Below are positions 10,669 through 20,150 of a DNA stretch of 64,000 nucleotides, piece after piece. Source of the DNA: CAG-791 sp002390025 (GTDB lineage: Bacteria; Bacillota; Clostridia; Lachnospirales; Lachnospiraceae). The notes beneath the pieces are model-generated. The model was not told the origin of the DNA. It saw nothing but the letters and a program-made list of their open reading frames with translations, and ran no database searches. Position numbers and translations under genes: made by a program. The stretch's first letter is position 1. Each line of letters starts with the position of its first letter. Location: positions 6,132 through 70,131 of the forward strand of contig CAMNLR010000160.1 in NCBI GenBank assembly GCA_946543465.1, given 5' to 3'.

Positions 10669-10672
<4 letters not shown>

Positions 10673-11514
10673 GCAGGAAAGCGGATAGAAAAGATTCTCT
10701 GCGCCTGGACAAACTGCTGGCCCGGGAGGGTCTCGGCACACGAAGCGAGCTGGGAAAGGCTGTGCGCAGGGGCAGAGTCTGTGTGAACGGGGTGATCGAA
10801 AAAGACCCCGGCTGCAGGGTCTCCGCTGAGGATGAGATCCTGTTTGACGGTAAACCGGTCAGGCAGAGGACCTGCGTCTATTACATGCTCAATAAACCTG
10901 CGGGCGTCCTCTCCGCGACTGAGGACAGCCGGGAGAGGACGGTTCTGGATCTGCTGCGTGACCCTTCGGACGAGGCACAGCAGGTGCTTCGGCGCGGCCT
11001 TTTTCCGGTGGGAAGACTGGACAAGGACACAGAGGGGCTCCTGCTGATCACCGATGACGGACAGCTGGCACACCGGCTGCTGGCGCCGGGAAAACATGTT
11101 GACAAGACCTATTACGCTGTCGTGACCGGCCGGGTCACGGAAGAGGATATCCGGGCATTTGCGGAAGGTCTCACGGTAGACGGGGACTTTACTGCCATGC
11201 CGGCGCAGCTGCGCCCGGCAGCGGAGGCGGACAGCACCCTTGCAGCCCTGATCCCGGAGAATATTCAGACAGAAATTTCTCCGGAAATCACAGATTCTTC
11301 GCAGATACTTGTTACGATCAGAGAGGGAAAATATCACCAGATCAAGAGGATGTTCGCTTCCCGGCAAAAGGAGGTTCTATATCTGAAACGCCTTTCCATG
11401 GGGCCGCTCTTTCTTGATCCGTCTCTGCTGCCCGGACAGTTCCGCCCCTTGACCGGGGAGGAGATCGATATTATTGGAGGACACCCGGATGCGAGGTTCT
11501 TTCATTCATCATAG
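10669..11514 (+). CDS. RsuA-family pseudouridine synthase
   Basis: A 281-residue protein with an N-terminal S4 RNA-binding domain (about 11-60) and an RsuA/RluB/E/F-type catalytic domain containing GRLDKDTEGLLL with the catalytic Asp118. It isomerises uridine to pseudouridine in ribosomal RNA; overall order and length fit RsuA (16S position 516), but the RluB/RluF group cannot be excluded. It overlaps the response regulator by four bases and the following lipoprotein gene by about 26 bases. Its presence behind a two-component system is probably operon packing rather than a functional link. Confidence 0.9.
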
Positions 11515-13396
11515 AATTCTGAAAAAAAGAAAAATGCGTAAAAGGAACTATATTTTGACAGCTGTTCTGCTGGCGTGCATCTGCCTTCTGAGTGCCTGCG
11601 GCCCGGAGCCGGGAGCAGGAGAAGGCGCAGGACAGGATTCCGGCGCCATGTTCGGCGGAAAGCAGGGAACCGGCGAGACAGCAAAGGCTGACAAGGATGA
11701 CAGACCCGGCGATCCTCCCGTAGAAAATTCCGCGGAGGGCCTGACAGAAGAGACGGCGGCGGCAGATACCGTGCCCGAATCGGATTCGGTCGGCATGGGC
11801 AGGACAGGTTCCCCGACAGCAGCTACTGCCGCTGCGGCAGAAGACGTCTTCGGCCGTCCCATGCAGGGCGAGATCACAGAGACAGATGACTCGACTCTGG
11901 AGGAGCTGCAGCTCTACCTCAATGAAGACAGCAGCTACGGTTTTCTGCTCTCCTCTTATGACATCCCGGAGGATATCGATCTGAACCAGGTCTTTTTTTC
12001 GGGAGCCGGATTTGCTCAGGAGAAGCTGACGGAAAAGGAAAAAGAACTTCTGCTGGACCGGATTCCCCAAAAGGAGATCCGGACACCGGTTGTAAAGGTG
12101 ACGGATGAGCAGATCGAGGAACTGCTGAGCGCAAAAGCCGGCATCTCCTACGAGGATTCCAGATATCCCCTGACAGAGGAGCACGGCTGGGCGCGGATCC
12201 GCAGATACAATTCCTGGTATGCGCTGCGCGGCGATACAAACCGCAAATATATCCGGTGCACGGATGCCTGGCAGCAGGGAGATGTGTACATCGTCCATTA
12301 TCAGCTGCTGACGCAGGCGCCCGGAGAGGAAAATGACGAGTCCGCTCTCTACCGGCCGACCTATGAGGTACAGCTGGAAAAGAAGGGAGACGGTTACAGG
12401 TTCTGCTACAATATCGTCTGGACACAGAAGGACCTGATCGAGGCACAGTCCTACCGGGCGGAACTCAAGCCTGCAGGCGAGGTCTTTTTTGCCCCCTATT
12501 ATCCGGATACGGACCGGGATGAGAAGGCGGATGTCACTTTTGTTCTTGAGAAGGACAGGGCGATCCTGGATATCCTCTCCCCTGTGGAGAAGGGGAATAT
12601 CCGGACAGACCTTGTTTTTGACGGTGTGGATGCCGTGGACTTCACAGATTATAACGGGGATGACTGTACGGATATCCTGACGGTCTGCAGCTACACGCAG
12701 ATCGGGGAGGACGGCAGAAAAACCGGAAGTCTGCGTGAAGCCAGGGTTTATACAGGTCAGGAGGAAGGGGTTCCCCTCCTTGACAGTGAGAAGACAGAGG
12801 CGGTCAACAGGGACGTCGAGGTCCTGAACATCACAAATATGACGGCTTATCTGACCGGGAAATCAGACGGCGCTGCAAAGACCTACAGCTCCTGGAAGGA
12901 GGCTTTCGCTGACCACATCAGGGGGATCGATGAGGATGAGTACGACGGCTTTGCATTGATCTACCTCAATGATGACCGCACACCGGAACTGGTACAGGTC
13001 GGTGCGACGACGGCCAAGGGAGCGACGATCGTCGTCTACCGGAACGGCATGCTGGAAGAGACCTGGCTGAACCGCCGCGATTTCCAGTACCTGGAGTACG
13101 AAAATCTTCTCTACAGTCCTTCGGGCGTGGAGAATCTGCATTTTGACACGATCTACAGCATTACAGGCGGAGAACTGGGAATCTCCACACAGGGATATTA
13201 CGGAAACAGCAGCCTGGCAAGAGTCCGGTTTGACAAAGACGGTAAGGAAGTCTGGGACTATTACTGGGACGGCGGCGTGGTCTCGGAGAGCGGATACCGC
13301 GACGGGCTCAACTTTATTATCGACGTGTCCAGGGCAAAAACCTGCGACAAGGAGCATCTTCTGACAGCAGAACAACTGCTGGAGCAGCTCAAATGA
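11489..13396 (+). CDS. Large secreted lipoprotein of unknown function
   Basis: A 635-residue protein not recognised beyond its export signal. It starts at ATG 11489, chosen because GGAGG ends 8 bases upstream. A basic leader (KKRKMRKRN), hydrophobic core and lipobox LSAC place the lipidated cysteine at residue 37. Residues 38-120 are low complexity, rich in Gly, Ala, Glu and Thr. The rest contains Asp-rich loops such as DTDRDEKADV, DYNGDDCTDI and YLNDDRTPEL, typical of calcium-binding or FG-GAP-like repeats. It lies 22 bases before metF but has no evident link to it; an extracytoplasmic partner for the upstream kinase is possible. Confidence 0.7.
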   Translation: MRGSFIHHRILKKRKMRKRNYILTAVLLACICLLSACGPEPGAGEGAGQDSGAMFGGKQGTGETAKADKDDRPGDPPVENSAEGLTEETAAADTVPESDSVGMGRTGSPTAATAAAAEDVFGRPMQGEITETDDSTLEELQLYLNEDSSYGFLLSSYDIPEDIDLNQVFFSGAGFAQEKLTEKEKELLLDRIPQKEIRTPVVKVTDEQIEELLSAKAGISYEDSRYPLTEEHGWARIRRYNSWYALRGDTNRKYIRCTDAWQQGDVYIVHYQLLTQAPGEENDESALYRPTYEVQLEKKGDGYRFCYNIVWTQKDLIEAQSYRAELKPAGEVFFAPYYPDTDRDEKADVTFVLEKDRAILDILSPVEKGNIRTDLVFDGVDAVDFTDYNGDDCTDILTVCSYTQIGEDGRKTGSLREARVYTGQEEGVPLLDSEKTEAVNRDVEVLNITNMTAYLTGKSDGAAKTYSSWKEAFADHIRGIDEDEYDGFALIYLNDDRTPELVQVGATTAKGATIVVYRNGMLEETWLNRRDFQYLEYENLLYSPSGVENLHFDTIYSITGGELGISTQGYYGNSSLARVRFDKDGKEVWDYYWDGGVVSESGYRDGLNFIIDVSRAKTCDKEHLLTAEQLLEQLK

Positions 13397-13418
13397 GCGT
13401 CACAGAAAGGAAATTGAA

Positions 13419-14306
13419 ATGAGAATCATAGATATCCTGAATGAGAAGGATGTTACATTATCATTTGAGGTATTCCCGCCGAAGACAGAGGCAGGTATCT
13501 ACACAGTTGAGCAGGCGACCGAGAAGATCGCCGCCCTCAGGCCCGATTTTATGAGCGTCACCTACGGCGCAGGCGGCGGAACCAGCAGACACACCACCAG
13601 GATCGCGGCGGATCTGCAGCAGAAATACGGCACCAATGTCCTGGCGCATCTGACCTGTGTCTCTTCTACAAAAGAAACTGTCAGGAAGATGATCGACACC
13701 TACCGCGAGAACGGCATTGAAAATATCATGGCGCTCCGCGGAGATATTCCGGCAGAAGGAAGGACTGTATTTGACTACAACCACGCCTCGGAGCTGATTT
13801 ACGACATCAAGTCCATCGATGAAAATGTGTGTATCGGCGGCGCATGCTATCCCGAGGGTCATGTGGAATGTGAGCGTCAGTCGGAGGATATTCTCCACCT
13901 GAAGGAAAAGGTGGAGGCCGGCTGCGATTTTCTGACGACCCAGATGTTTTTTGACAATTCCACCATGTACAGCTTTTTGTACAGGATCCGGGAGGCGGGG
14001 ATCGAAGTACCTGTCATCGCCGGCATCATGCCCATCACCAACCCGGGGCAGGTAAAACGAAGTGTTGCTCTCTCCGGAGCGACGATCCCCCAGCGCTTCA
14101 AGACCATGGTCGACCGCTTCGGCGACGACCCCCGCAGCATGAGGCAGGCAGGAGTCGTCTATGCGGCGGAACAGATCGTCGACCTGATCGCCAACGGGGT
14201 GGGACACATACATGTCTACACCATGAACAAGCCCGAGATCGCTGAAGGAATCCGCAACAGCCTCTCTGCACTGTGGGGAGTCTCCGGAGATGCCCTCCTC
14301 GGCTGA
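13419..14306 (+). CDS. metF: Methylenetetrahydrofolate reductase
   Basis: Reduces 5,10-methylene-THF to 5-methyl-THF, the methyl donor for MetH. The 295-residue protein has the TIM-barrel landmarks of the family: SFEVFPPKT near the start, the YGAGGGTSRHTT loop, a Leu-Arg-Gly-Asp motif (ALRGDIP) for FAD binding and CDFLTTQMFFDN. A GAAAGGA site precedes the ATG. It is followed by a terminator-like hairpin and then by the two methionine-synthase genes, so the group forms a methyl-branch cluster. Confidence 0.95.
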   Translation: MRIIDILNEKDVTLSFEVFPPKTEAGIYTVEQATEKIAALRPDFMSVTYGAGGGTSRHTTRIAADLQQKYGTNVLAHLTCVSSTKETVRKMIDTYRENGIENIMALRGDIPAEGRTVFDYNHASELIYDIKSIDENVCIGGACYPEGHVECERQSEDILHLKEKVEAGCDFLTTQMFFDNSTMYSFLYRIREAGIEVPVIAGIMPITNPGQVKRSVALSGATIPQRFKTMVDRFGDDPRSMRQAGVVYAAEQIVDLIANGVGHIHVYTMNKPEIAEGIRNSLSALWGVSGDALLG

Positions 14307-14323
14307 CCAACCTATGAATACGG

Positions 14324-14362
14324 AAGGTGTGACAGGGGATCTTTTACTGTCGCACCTTTTTT
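14324..14362 (+). terminator. Intrinsic terminator after metF
   Basis: AAGGTGTGAC (14324-14333) pairs with GTCGCACCTT (14349-14358), one wobble, and is followed by a T run. Confidence 0.65.
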
Positions 14363-14417
14363 GCACTATCAGACCTGCGGACCGGTACAAACATCCTGTG
14401 ACTGCATCGGAGAATAC

Positions 14418-14462
14418 CGCCAATTTCAAAGCTCTTGCAGTCAAGGCCTTGAAATGCCGGTT
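14418..14462. repeat. Dispersed palindromic element, copy 1
   Basis: Contains ATTTCAAAGCTCTT ... AAGGCCTTGAAATGC, an imperfect inverted repeat that recurs at about 39387-39433 with a different centre. Both copies lie 50-80 bases ahead of a gene start. Confidence 0.5.
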
Positions 14463-14508
14463 TCTCCCCGGCGCTGCTCCTGCGTGCGGCATGGTCGGAA
14501 AGGGAAAT

Positions 14509-15255
14509 ATGATCAAAATTGATAAAAAAGAAATATACCGCTATCTCGGCTATCGCAGACGTACCCCGGACGCGGAAGTCATCCGCCTGGTCGACAGCTG
14601 CGTGGAGGATCTGCAGCGGGAGGTGACGCCCCGCTTTATATACCGGAAATATCCGGTGGAAAGTATCTATACCATACCGGCCTCAGACCTGATGGCGGAC
14701 GAAAACCTCTCCGGGGACAGGAAACCCGGAACAGTGACCAGGCGGCAGGAGGAGCCGCCGGTTCCCGTGCTGCGCATTGCCGGAATGGAGATCTGCAGCA
14801 AGAGCCTGGCCCGGAATCTGCGCGGATGTGAGAATGTCTACCTGATGGGGGCCACTCTGGGTCTGGGACCGGACAGGCTGATCGCGCGGGCAAGTGTCAC
14901 ACATATGAGCCGGGCGGTTACCCTGCAGGCAGCTGCGGCAGCGATGATCGAGTCCTGGTGCGACGAGGTGAACCAGAGAATCATTCGCGAAGCGGCGGAA
15001 GAAGGATCCTACTGCAGACCCCGTTTTTCACCCGGCTACGGGGATTTTGCCCTTGAATTCCAGGAGGATTTTTCGCAGATCCTGCGCCTGCAGAAGGAGA
15101 TCGGCGTGTCGCTGACAGAGAGCCTTCTCATGATGCCCTCCAAATCGGTGACGGCCGTCATCGGTGTAACAAGAGAGAAACAGGGTTGTGTCCTGCACGG
15201 CTGTGAGGTATGTGAAAAGGCGGCCGAGTGCGCCTTTTCCAGGAATGGAGATTGA
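14509..15255 (+). CDS. Stand-alone methionine-synthase reactivation-domain protein
   Basis: A 248-residue protein of the family 'vitamin B12-dependent methionine synthase activation', similar in kind to Thermotoga TM0269. In Escherichia coli this domain is fused to the MetH carboxyl end and binds S-adenosylmethionine to re-methylate oxidised cobalamin. Here MetH lacks it (see next gene), and this gene lies six bases upstream of metH. Visible landmarks are YRRRTPDAEV, the GATLGLGPDRLI turn and SRPRFSPGYGD-like RPRFSPGYGD, which belongs to the AdoMet-binding region. ATG 14509 is preferred because the in-frame upstream extension crosses the metF terminator. Confidence 0.86.
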   Translation: MIKIDKKEIYRYLGYRRRTPDAEVIRLVDSCVEDLQREVTPRFIYRKYPVESIYTIPASDLMADENLSGDRKPGTVTRRQEEPPVPVLRIAGMEICSKSLARNLRGCENVYLMGATLGLGPDRLIARASVTHMSRAVTLQAAAAAMIESWCDEVNQRIIREAAEEGSYCRPRFSPGYGDFALEFQEDFSQILRLQKEIGVSLTESLLMMPSKSVTAVIGVTREKQGCVLHGCEVCEKAAECAFSRNGD

Positions 15256-15261
15256 AGAGCT

Positions 15262-17862
15262 ATGGAAAAAGTAGTCAGAAGACCCCTTCTGCAGCGTCTG
15301 GGAAAAGAGTGGCTGTTTTTTGACGGGGGAACAGGGAGCATCCTGCAGGAAAAAGGACTGAAGGGAGGCGAACTGCCTGAGAGATGGAATCTGACACGGC
15401 CGGAGGATATCATCGATCTGCACTGCGGATATCTGCAGGCGGGCTGCGACATTTTCAACACCAATACCTTTGGGGCGAATGCCATCAAGTTCCCCGGTCC
15501 CGGCACAGGTGCGGGCGCAGAGGAGCACGGAGAGCTGCGCCTGATCGTTGAGACGGCGGTTGCTCTGGCAAAGGAGGCAAGGCGCCGCACAGGCAGGGAG
15601 GACGCCTATATTGCCCTGGATATCGGGCCCACGGGACGCCTTCTGCAGCCCCTCGGAGACCTTCCTTTCGAGGAGGCCGTGGAGATTTTCGGAGAAGTGG
15701 TGCGGATCGGCACCGCTGCGGGAGCGGACCTGGTGCTCATCGAGACTATGAGCGACGGATATGAATCAAAGGCAGCGGTTCTGGCGGCAAAGGAGAACTG
15801 TGACCTGCCTGTGCTGATCACCAATGTCTACGACAAGAGCGGAAAGCTTCTCACAGGCGGAACGGTGGACTCCACAGTCGCCATGCTGGAGGGTCTGCGT
15901 GTGGACGGTCTGGGCGTCAACTGCGGCATGGGACCGGAGCAGATGATCCCCATCGTACAGAGGATGACGGAAGTTGCCTCTGTCCCCATCCTGGTCAATC
16001 CCAACGCGGGCCTGCCCAGGTCGGAAAACGGCAGGACGGTCTACGATGTGGATCCGGAGGCCTTCGCAGGCTGGATGAAAAAAATTGCAGCCATGGGCGT
16101 ACAGGCCGTGGGCGGCTGCTGCGGCACAACGCCGGAACATATCCGCAGGACTGTGCAGGCAGTCAGAGGAACCAAAGCCGCAGACGAAAAAACCGCTGCA
16201 GGTGCAGAGGAAAAGCCCGCTGCCGGTGCAGGGGAAAAGCCCGGCGCAGAAGCAGGGGGGATCTGCGCGCAGACACCGGGAGAGCAGGGGGTGCCTTTTG
16301 TTCCCAATACACAGAAGCACCGCACAGTGGTCTCCTCCTTCTCCCGCGCTGTGGAGATCGGCAAAAAGCCGGTCATTATCGGAGAGCGGATCAATCCCAC
16401 CGGCAAAAAGAAGTTTAAAGAGGCTCTGCGCGAAAACAATATAGAATACATCCTGGCGGAGGGACTCAATCAGGAGGAGAGCGGCGCCCATATTCTGGAT
16501 GTCAACGTGGGACTTCCGGAGATCGATGAACCTGAGATGATGGAGACAGTTGTCTGCAGACTCCAGAGCATTCTGCCCCTGCCGCTGCAGATCGACACCT
16601 CAGACCCGATTGCCATGGAGCGCGGCATGCGCCTCTACAACGGCAAACCCATGGTCAATTCCGTGAACGGCAAAAAGGAGAGTATGGAGGCTGTCTTCCC
16701 CCTGGTCAGAAAATACGGGGGCGTAGTCGTGGGTCTGGTGCTGGATGAGGACGGGATTCCGGAGACAGCAGACGGCCGCATAGCGGTTGCGGAGAAGATC
16801 TATGAGACTGCGGACCGCTACGGTGTGCCCCGTGAGGACATTGTGATCGACGGCCTGGCAATGACCATCTCCTCTGACACCAGGAGCGCCCTGACGACCC
16901 TGGAGACCCTGCGCCGCGTGCGGGATGAACTGCACGGCCATACGATCCTGGGCGTCTCCAATATTTCCTTCGGTCTGCCGCAGAGAGCCATCATCAATGC
17001 ACATTTTCTGACAATGGCCATGCAGATGGGACTCTCCTGTGCCATCATGAATCCCGGAAACGAGGATATGATGTGCGCCTACCGCGCCTTCCTTGCTCTC
17101 TCAGACATGGATCCGCAGTGCATGGGCTATATCGAGGCCTACGCCAATGCACAGAGAATAACTGTCGCGACAGCGCCGGCAGCCGTAACCGGGAGCGCTG
17201 CTGCGGAAACAGCGTCAGCCGGGTCCTCTCAGAATTCAGCCGGAATGACACTGGGCGACAGCATCCGCAGAGGCATGGCGGGGAGCGCGGCTGACGCCGC
17301 CAGAGTCCTCCTGGAAGCCGGAACGCCTGCTCTGAACCTCATCAATGAGGAACTGATCCCTGCCCTGGACTTTGTCGGAAAGGGTTTTGAGAAGGGCACC
17401 ATCTTCCTGCCCCAGCTTCTCATGAGCGCGGAGGCGGCCAAAGCGGCCTTTGAAGTGGTCAAAGAGACCATGCAGGACGAAAAACAGGAGACCAAGGGCA
17501 GGATCATCCTGGCCACTGTCAAGGGAGACATCCACGATATCGGCAAGAACATCGTCAAGGTCATGCTGGAAAACTACAGCTTCGAGATCCTCGACCTGGG
17601 AAAGGATGTCGCACCGGAGACCATAGTGGAGACGGCGGTCCGCGAGAATATTTCTCTCGTGGGTCTCAGCGCTCTGATGACGACAACGGTCGTCAGCATG
17701 GAAGATACGATCCGCCTGCTCCGGGAGCAGAAGCCGGATACAAAGGTTGTGGTCGGCGGCGCTGTCATGACGCAGGAATACGCCGATTCCATCGGCGCCG
17801 ACTGCTATGCGCCGGACGCCATGGCAACCGTCCACTATGCCGAAGAGGTTTTCGGCAAATAA
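15262..17862 (+). CDS. metH: Cobalamin-dependent methionine synthase, lacking the activation domain
   Basis: Transfers a methyl group from 5-methyl-THF through cobalamin to homocysteine. Domains in order: homocysteine-binding zinc barrel (1-300; ligands Cys221 and Cys286-Cys287 in GGCCGTT), pterin-binding barrel (about 365-630; start VIIGERINPTG), cobalamin cap (about 660-740) and cobalamin Rossmann domain (about 745-866) with the axial ligand His758 in DIHDIG. The reactivation domain is absent and is encoded by the gene just upstream. Two Ala/Glu/Gly-rich linkers (304-335 and 635-662) are longer than usual and look like low-complexity insertions. The product needs cobalamin; cobS is elsewhere in the window. 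Confidence 0.95.
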   Translation: MEKVVRRPLLQRLGKEWLFFDGGTGSILQEKGLKGGELPERWNLTRPEDIIDLHCGYLQAGCDIFNTNTFGANAIKFPGPGTGAGAEEHGELRLIVETAVALAKEARRRTGREDAYIALDIGPTGRLLQPLGDLPFEEAVEIFGEVVRIGTAAGADLVLIETMSDGYESKAAVLAAKENCDLPVLITNVYDKSGKLLTGGTVDSTVAMLEGLRVDGLGVNCGMGPEQMIPIVQRMTEVASVPILVNPNAGLPRSENGRTVYDVDPEAFAGWMKKIAAMGVQAVGGCCGTTPEHIRRTVQAVRGTKAADEKTAAGAEEKPAAGAGEKPGAEAGGICAQTPGEQGVPFVPNTQKHRTVVSSFSRAVEIGKKPVIIGERINPTGKKKFKEALRENNIEYILAEGLNQEESGAHILDVNVGLPEIDEPEMMETVVCRLQSILPLPLQIDTSDPIAMERGMRLYNGKPMVNSVNGKKESMEAVFPLVRKYGGVVVGLVLDEDGIPETADGRIAVAEKIYETADRYGVPREDIVIDGLAMTISSDTRSALTTLETLRRVRDELHGHTILGVSNISFGLPQRAIINAHFLTMAMQMGLSCAIMNPGNEDMMCAYRAFLALSDMDPQCMGYIEAYANAQRITVATAPAAVTGSAAAETASAGSSQNSAGMTLGDSIRRGMAGSAADAARVLLEAGTPALNLINEELIPALDFVGKGFEKGTIFLPQLLMSAEAAKAAFEVVKETMQDEKQETKGRIILATVKGDIHDIGKNIVKVMLENYSFEILDLGKDVAPETIVETAVRENISLVGLSALMTTTVVSMEDTIRLLREQKPDTKVVVGGAVMTQEYADSIGADCYAPDAMATVHYAEEVFGK

Positions 17863-17902
17863 TTTGATTTAACGGATATAACAAGTCGTGAAAGGAGACT
17901 GT

Positions 17903-19249
17903 TTGGGAAAAAAATTTGAGAAAATGTTTAAGGAATATGCTGTCTCGCAGATGGGAAGGTGTGTGAAGAATGATACGATTCCGGACGCGCTTTTCCAGCA
18001 TTATGAGGTGAACCGGGGCCTGAGAGACCTCAACGGCAAGGGTGTCCTCACTGGCTTGACGAATATTTCGGAAATCATTTCCTTTGAGGAAAAAGACGGC
18101 AGGAGGATTCCGATTGACGGCCAGCTCTGGTACCGGGGATACACGGTGGAGCATCTGATCAAAATGTTTGCAGAAGACAGGTTCGCCTATGAAATACTGA
18201 CTTACCTGCTCCTTTTCGGAGAGCTTCCGAATGATCAGGAAAAGAAAGATTTCATTGAGATCCTTGCAGGCGCCAGGGACCTTCCCACAAACTTTGTGCG
18301 CGACGTGATCATGAAGGCGCCGACCAAAGATGTCATGAACTCCATGACCCGAAGCATCCTGACACTGGCCTCCTATGATACCCGTGCCCAGCAGACGGAT
18401 CTGGCCAATGTCATCCGCCAGAGTATCATGCTGATCGCGGCTTTCCCGATGCTGGCAATTTACGGCTATCATGCTTATAATCATTATGAGAATATGGAGA
18501 GCATGTATATTCACAGGCCGGACCCGGAGCTTTCCACTGCGGAGAATATTCTGATGATGATGCGTCCCGACCGGCAGTTCACAGAGACAGAAGCAAAGGT
18601 TCTCCAGGCGGCCCTGCTCCTGCATATGGAGCACGGCGGAGGAAATAACTCGACTTTCACCACAAGAGTGGTCACCTCCTCCGGCAGCGATACCTATGCG
18701 ACGATCGCGGCAGCCATGTCTTCACTCAAAGGCCCCAGGCACGGCGGCGCCAACATCAAAGTCATGGAGATGATGGAAAACATCCGCAAAAAAGTCAGTG
18801 ACTGGAACGATGATGATGAGATTGATGCCTACCTGACCAAAATGCTGAAGGGCGTCGTCTTTGATCATCAGGGGCTGATCTACGGTATGGGACATGCGGT
18901 CTATTCGCTCTCGGATCCCCGTGAGCGCGTGTTCAAATCCTTTGTTGAACGCCTGAGTGTAGAGAAGGGGCGCGAGACAGATATGGCGCTCTACCAGAAG
19001 ATCGAGGACATAGCCCCCAGGGTCATCGCCCGTGAGCGCAGGATTTACAAGGGTGTCAGCCCTAACGTCGACTTCTACAGCGGATTTGTCTACGATATGC
19101 TCGGCATCCCGGTGGAACTGTATACACCTATATTTGCCCTAGCCCGTATTACCGGCTGGAGCGCACACCGTCTTGAGGAGATCGTCGGAAGGGGCAAGAT
19201 CCTTCGACCTGCTTACATGAGTGTTATGGAACGGATTGACGAAAAATAA
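17903..19249 (+). CDS. Citrate (or 2-methylcitrate) synthase
   Basis: Condenses acetyl-CoA (or propionyl-CoA) with oxaloacetate. The 448-residue protein carries the family's active-site blocks: EHGGGNNSTF, GPRHGGAN, and GMGHAVYSLSDPR with the catalytic histidine and the following aspartate region. The start is taken as TTG 17903 because the AAAGGAG site (17891-17897) lies between the upstream GTG (17888) and this codon; ATG 17924 is the alternative. It follows metH by 40 bases and precedes the metallo-hydrolase by 26, so these may be one transcript. Citrate and methylcitrate synthase cannot be separated by eye. Confidence 0.9.
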   Translation: MGKKFEKMFKEYAVSQMGRCVKNDTIPDALFQHYEVNRGLRDLNGKGVLTGLTNISEIISFEEKDGRRIPIDGQLWYRGYTVEHLIKMFAEDRFAYEILTYLLLFGELPNDQEKKDFIEILAGARDLPTNFVRDVIMKAPTKDVMNSMTRSILTLASYDTRAQQTDLANVIRQSIMLIAAFPMLAIYGYHAYNHYENMESMYIHRPDPELSTAENILMMMRPDRQFTETEAKVLQAALLLHMEHGGGNNSTFTTRVVTSSGSDTYATIAAAMSSLKGPRHGGANIKVMEMMENIRKKVSDWNDDDEIDAYLTKMLKGVVFDHQGLIYGMGHAVYSLSDPRERVFKSFVERLSVEKGRETDMALYQKIEDIAPRVIARERRIYKGVSPNVDFYSGFVYDMLGIPVELYTPIFALARITGWSAHRLEEIVGRGKILRPAYMSVMERIDEK

Positions 19250-19275
19250 GCGAGAGATCAATGACAGGAGGGAAT

Positions 19276-19911
19276 ATGGGAAAACTGAAGATTACCTGGC
19301 ACGGACACAGCTGTTTTACACTGGAGGAAGGCGGCTATTCTATCGTTCTGGATCCCTTTGAAGACGGGGCTGTTCCCGGCATCGGAAACCTGCGCCTTGA
19401 AGCGGATCAGGTGCTCTGCAGCCATGAGCACTTCGACCACAACGCAGTGCAGTGCGTGAAGATCCGCGACGGTGCGGCTTCGAAGAAAAACCCTTTCAGG
19501 ATCACGGAAATTCACTCCTGGCACGACGACGCGGAGGGCACAAAGCGCGGCAGCAACACCATCCGCATCTATGACGACGGCGAGTACAGGATCGCGCACA
19601 TGGGCGACATCGGCTGCATGCCGACTGCCGGGCAGAAGGAACTTCTCATGGGAATCGATGTCATGCTGATGCCTGTCGGCGGATTTTTTACCATGGAGCC
19701 CGAAGATGTCTGCGCGCTGGTCGGGGAACTGAAGCCCCGCATGCTGGTGCCCATGCACTACAGGGGAAAAGGCTTCGGCTACGATGTGATCGCCCCTCTG
19801 GAAAAATACGCATCTCTCTGCGGCGGCCTGACGCAGCTTGAAAAGAGCGAGCTGTCCCTGCCGGAGGATCTGCAGTCCGGCACAGTCGCCCTCAAGGTGC
19901 CTGTGGCATAA
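19276..19911 (+). CDS. MBL-fold metallo-hydrolase (UPF0173/UlaG-like)
   Basis: A 211-residue metallo-beta-lactamase-fold protein. It begins with the WHGHSCFTLE strand typical of the UlaG/YtkL group, carries the zinc motif SHEHFDHNA, and later AHMGDIG and VPMHY, which supply further ligands. ATG 19276 is chosen because GGAGGGA lies just before it and just after the alternative ATG at 19261. Family members hydrolyse lactones, phosphodiesters or amides; the substrate here is unknown. An intrinsic terminator ends the transcript. Confidence 0.85.
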   Translation: MGKLKITWHGHSCFTLEEGGYSIVLDPFEDGAVPGIGNLRLEADQVLCSHEHFDHNAVQCVKIRDGAASKKNPFRITEIHSWHDDAEGTKRGSNTIRIYDDGEYRIAHMGDIGCMPTAGQKELLMGIDVMLMPVGGFFTMEPEDVCALVGELKPRMLVPMHYRGKGFGYDVIAPLEKYASLCGGLTQLEKSELSLPEDLQSGTVALKVPVA

Positions 19912-19965
19912 GCCGGCAGAACAGAAAAATACAGACTTATACAGACTTATATGGATAATCAGAAA

Positions 19966-19994
19966 AGCAACCGTCGAAAGGCGGTTGTTTTTTT
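19966..19994 (+). terminator. Intrinsic terminator after the metallo-hydrolase
   Basis: CAACCGTC pairs with GGCGGTTG around a GAAA loop and is followed by a run of seven T. Confidence 0.85.
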
Positions 19995-20150
19995 GCTTTA
20001 AAAATTTTGGCTTTAAGTTTCAAATAAGGTTGCTCTGCTAAGATGTCCTCATGCACAGAGCAAGAGCAGTGCATGGAAAGCAGATTACCTGATTAGAACA
20101 GAGAATGCAGATTATAGAAAGATTGACCAGAAAAAAAGAAAGGCAATAAT

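Noticed and set aside
13397..15261. Cobalamin or S-adenosylmethionine riboswitch near metF/metH, or before cobS
   Set aside because: The gaps are too short or contain only a terminator and a repeat; none of the conserved riboswitch cores was recognised.
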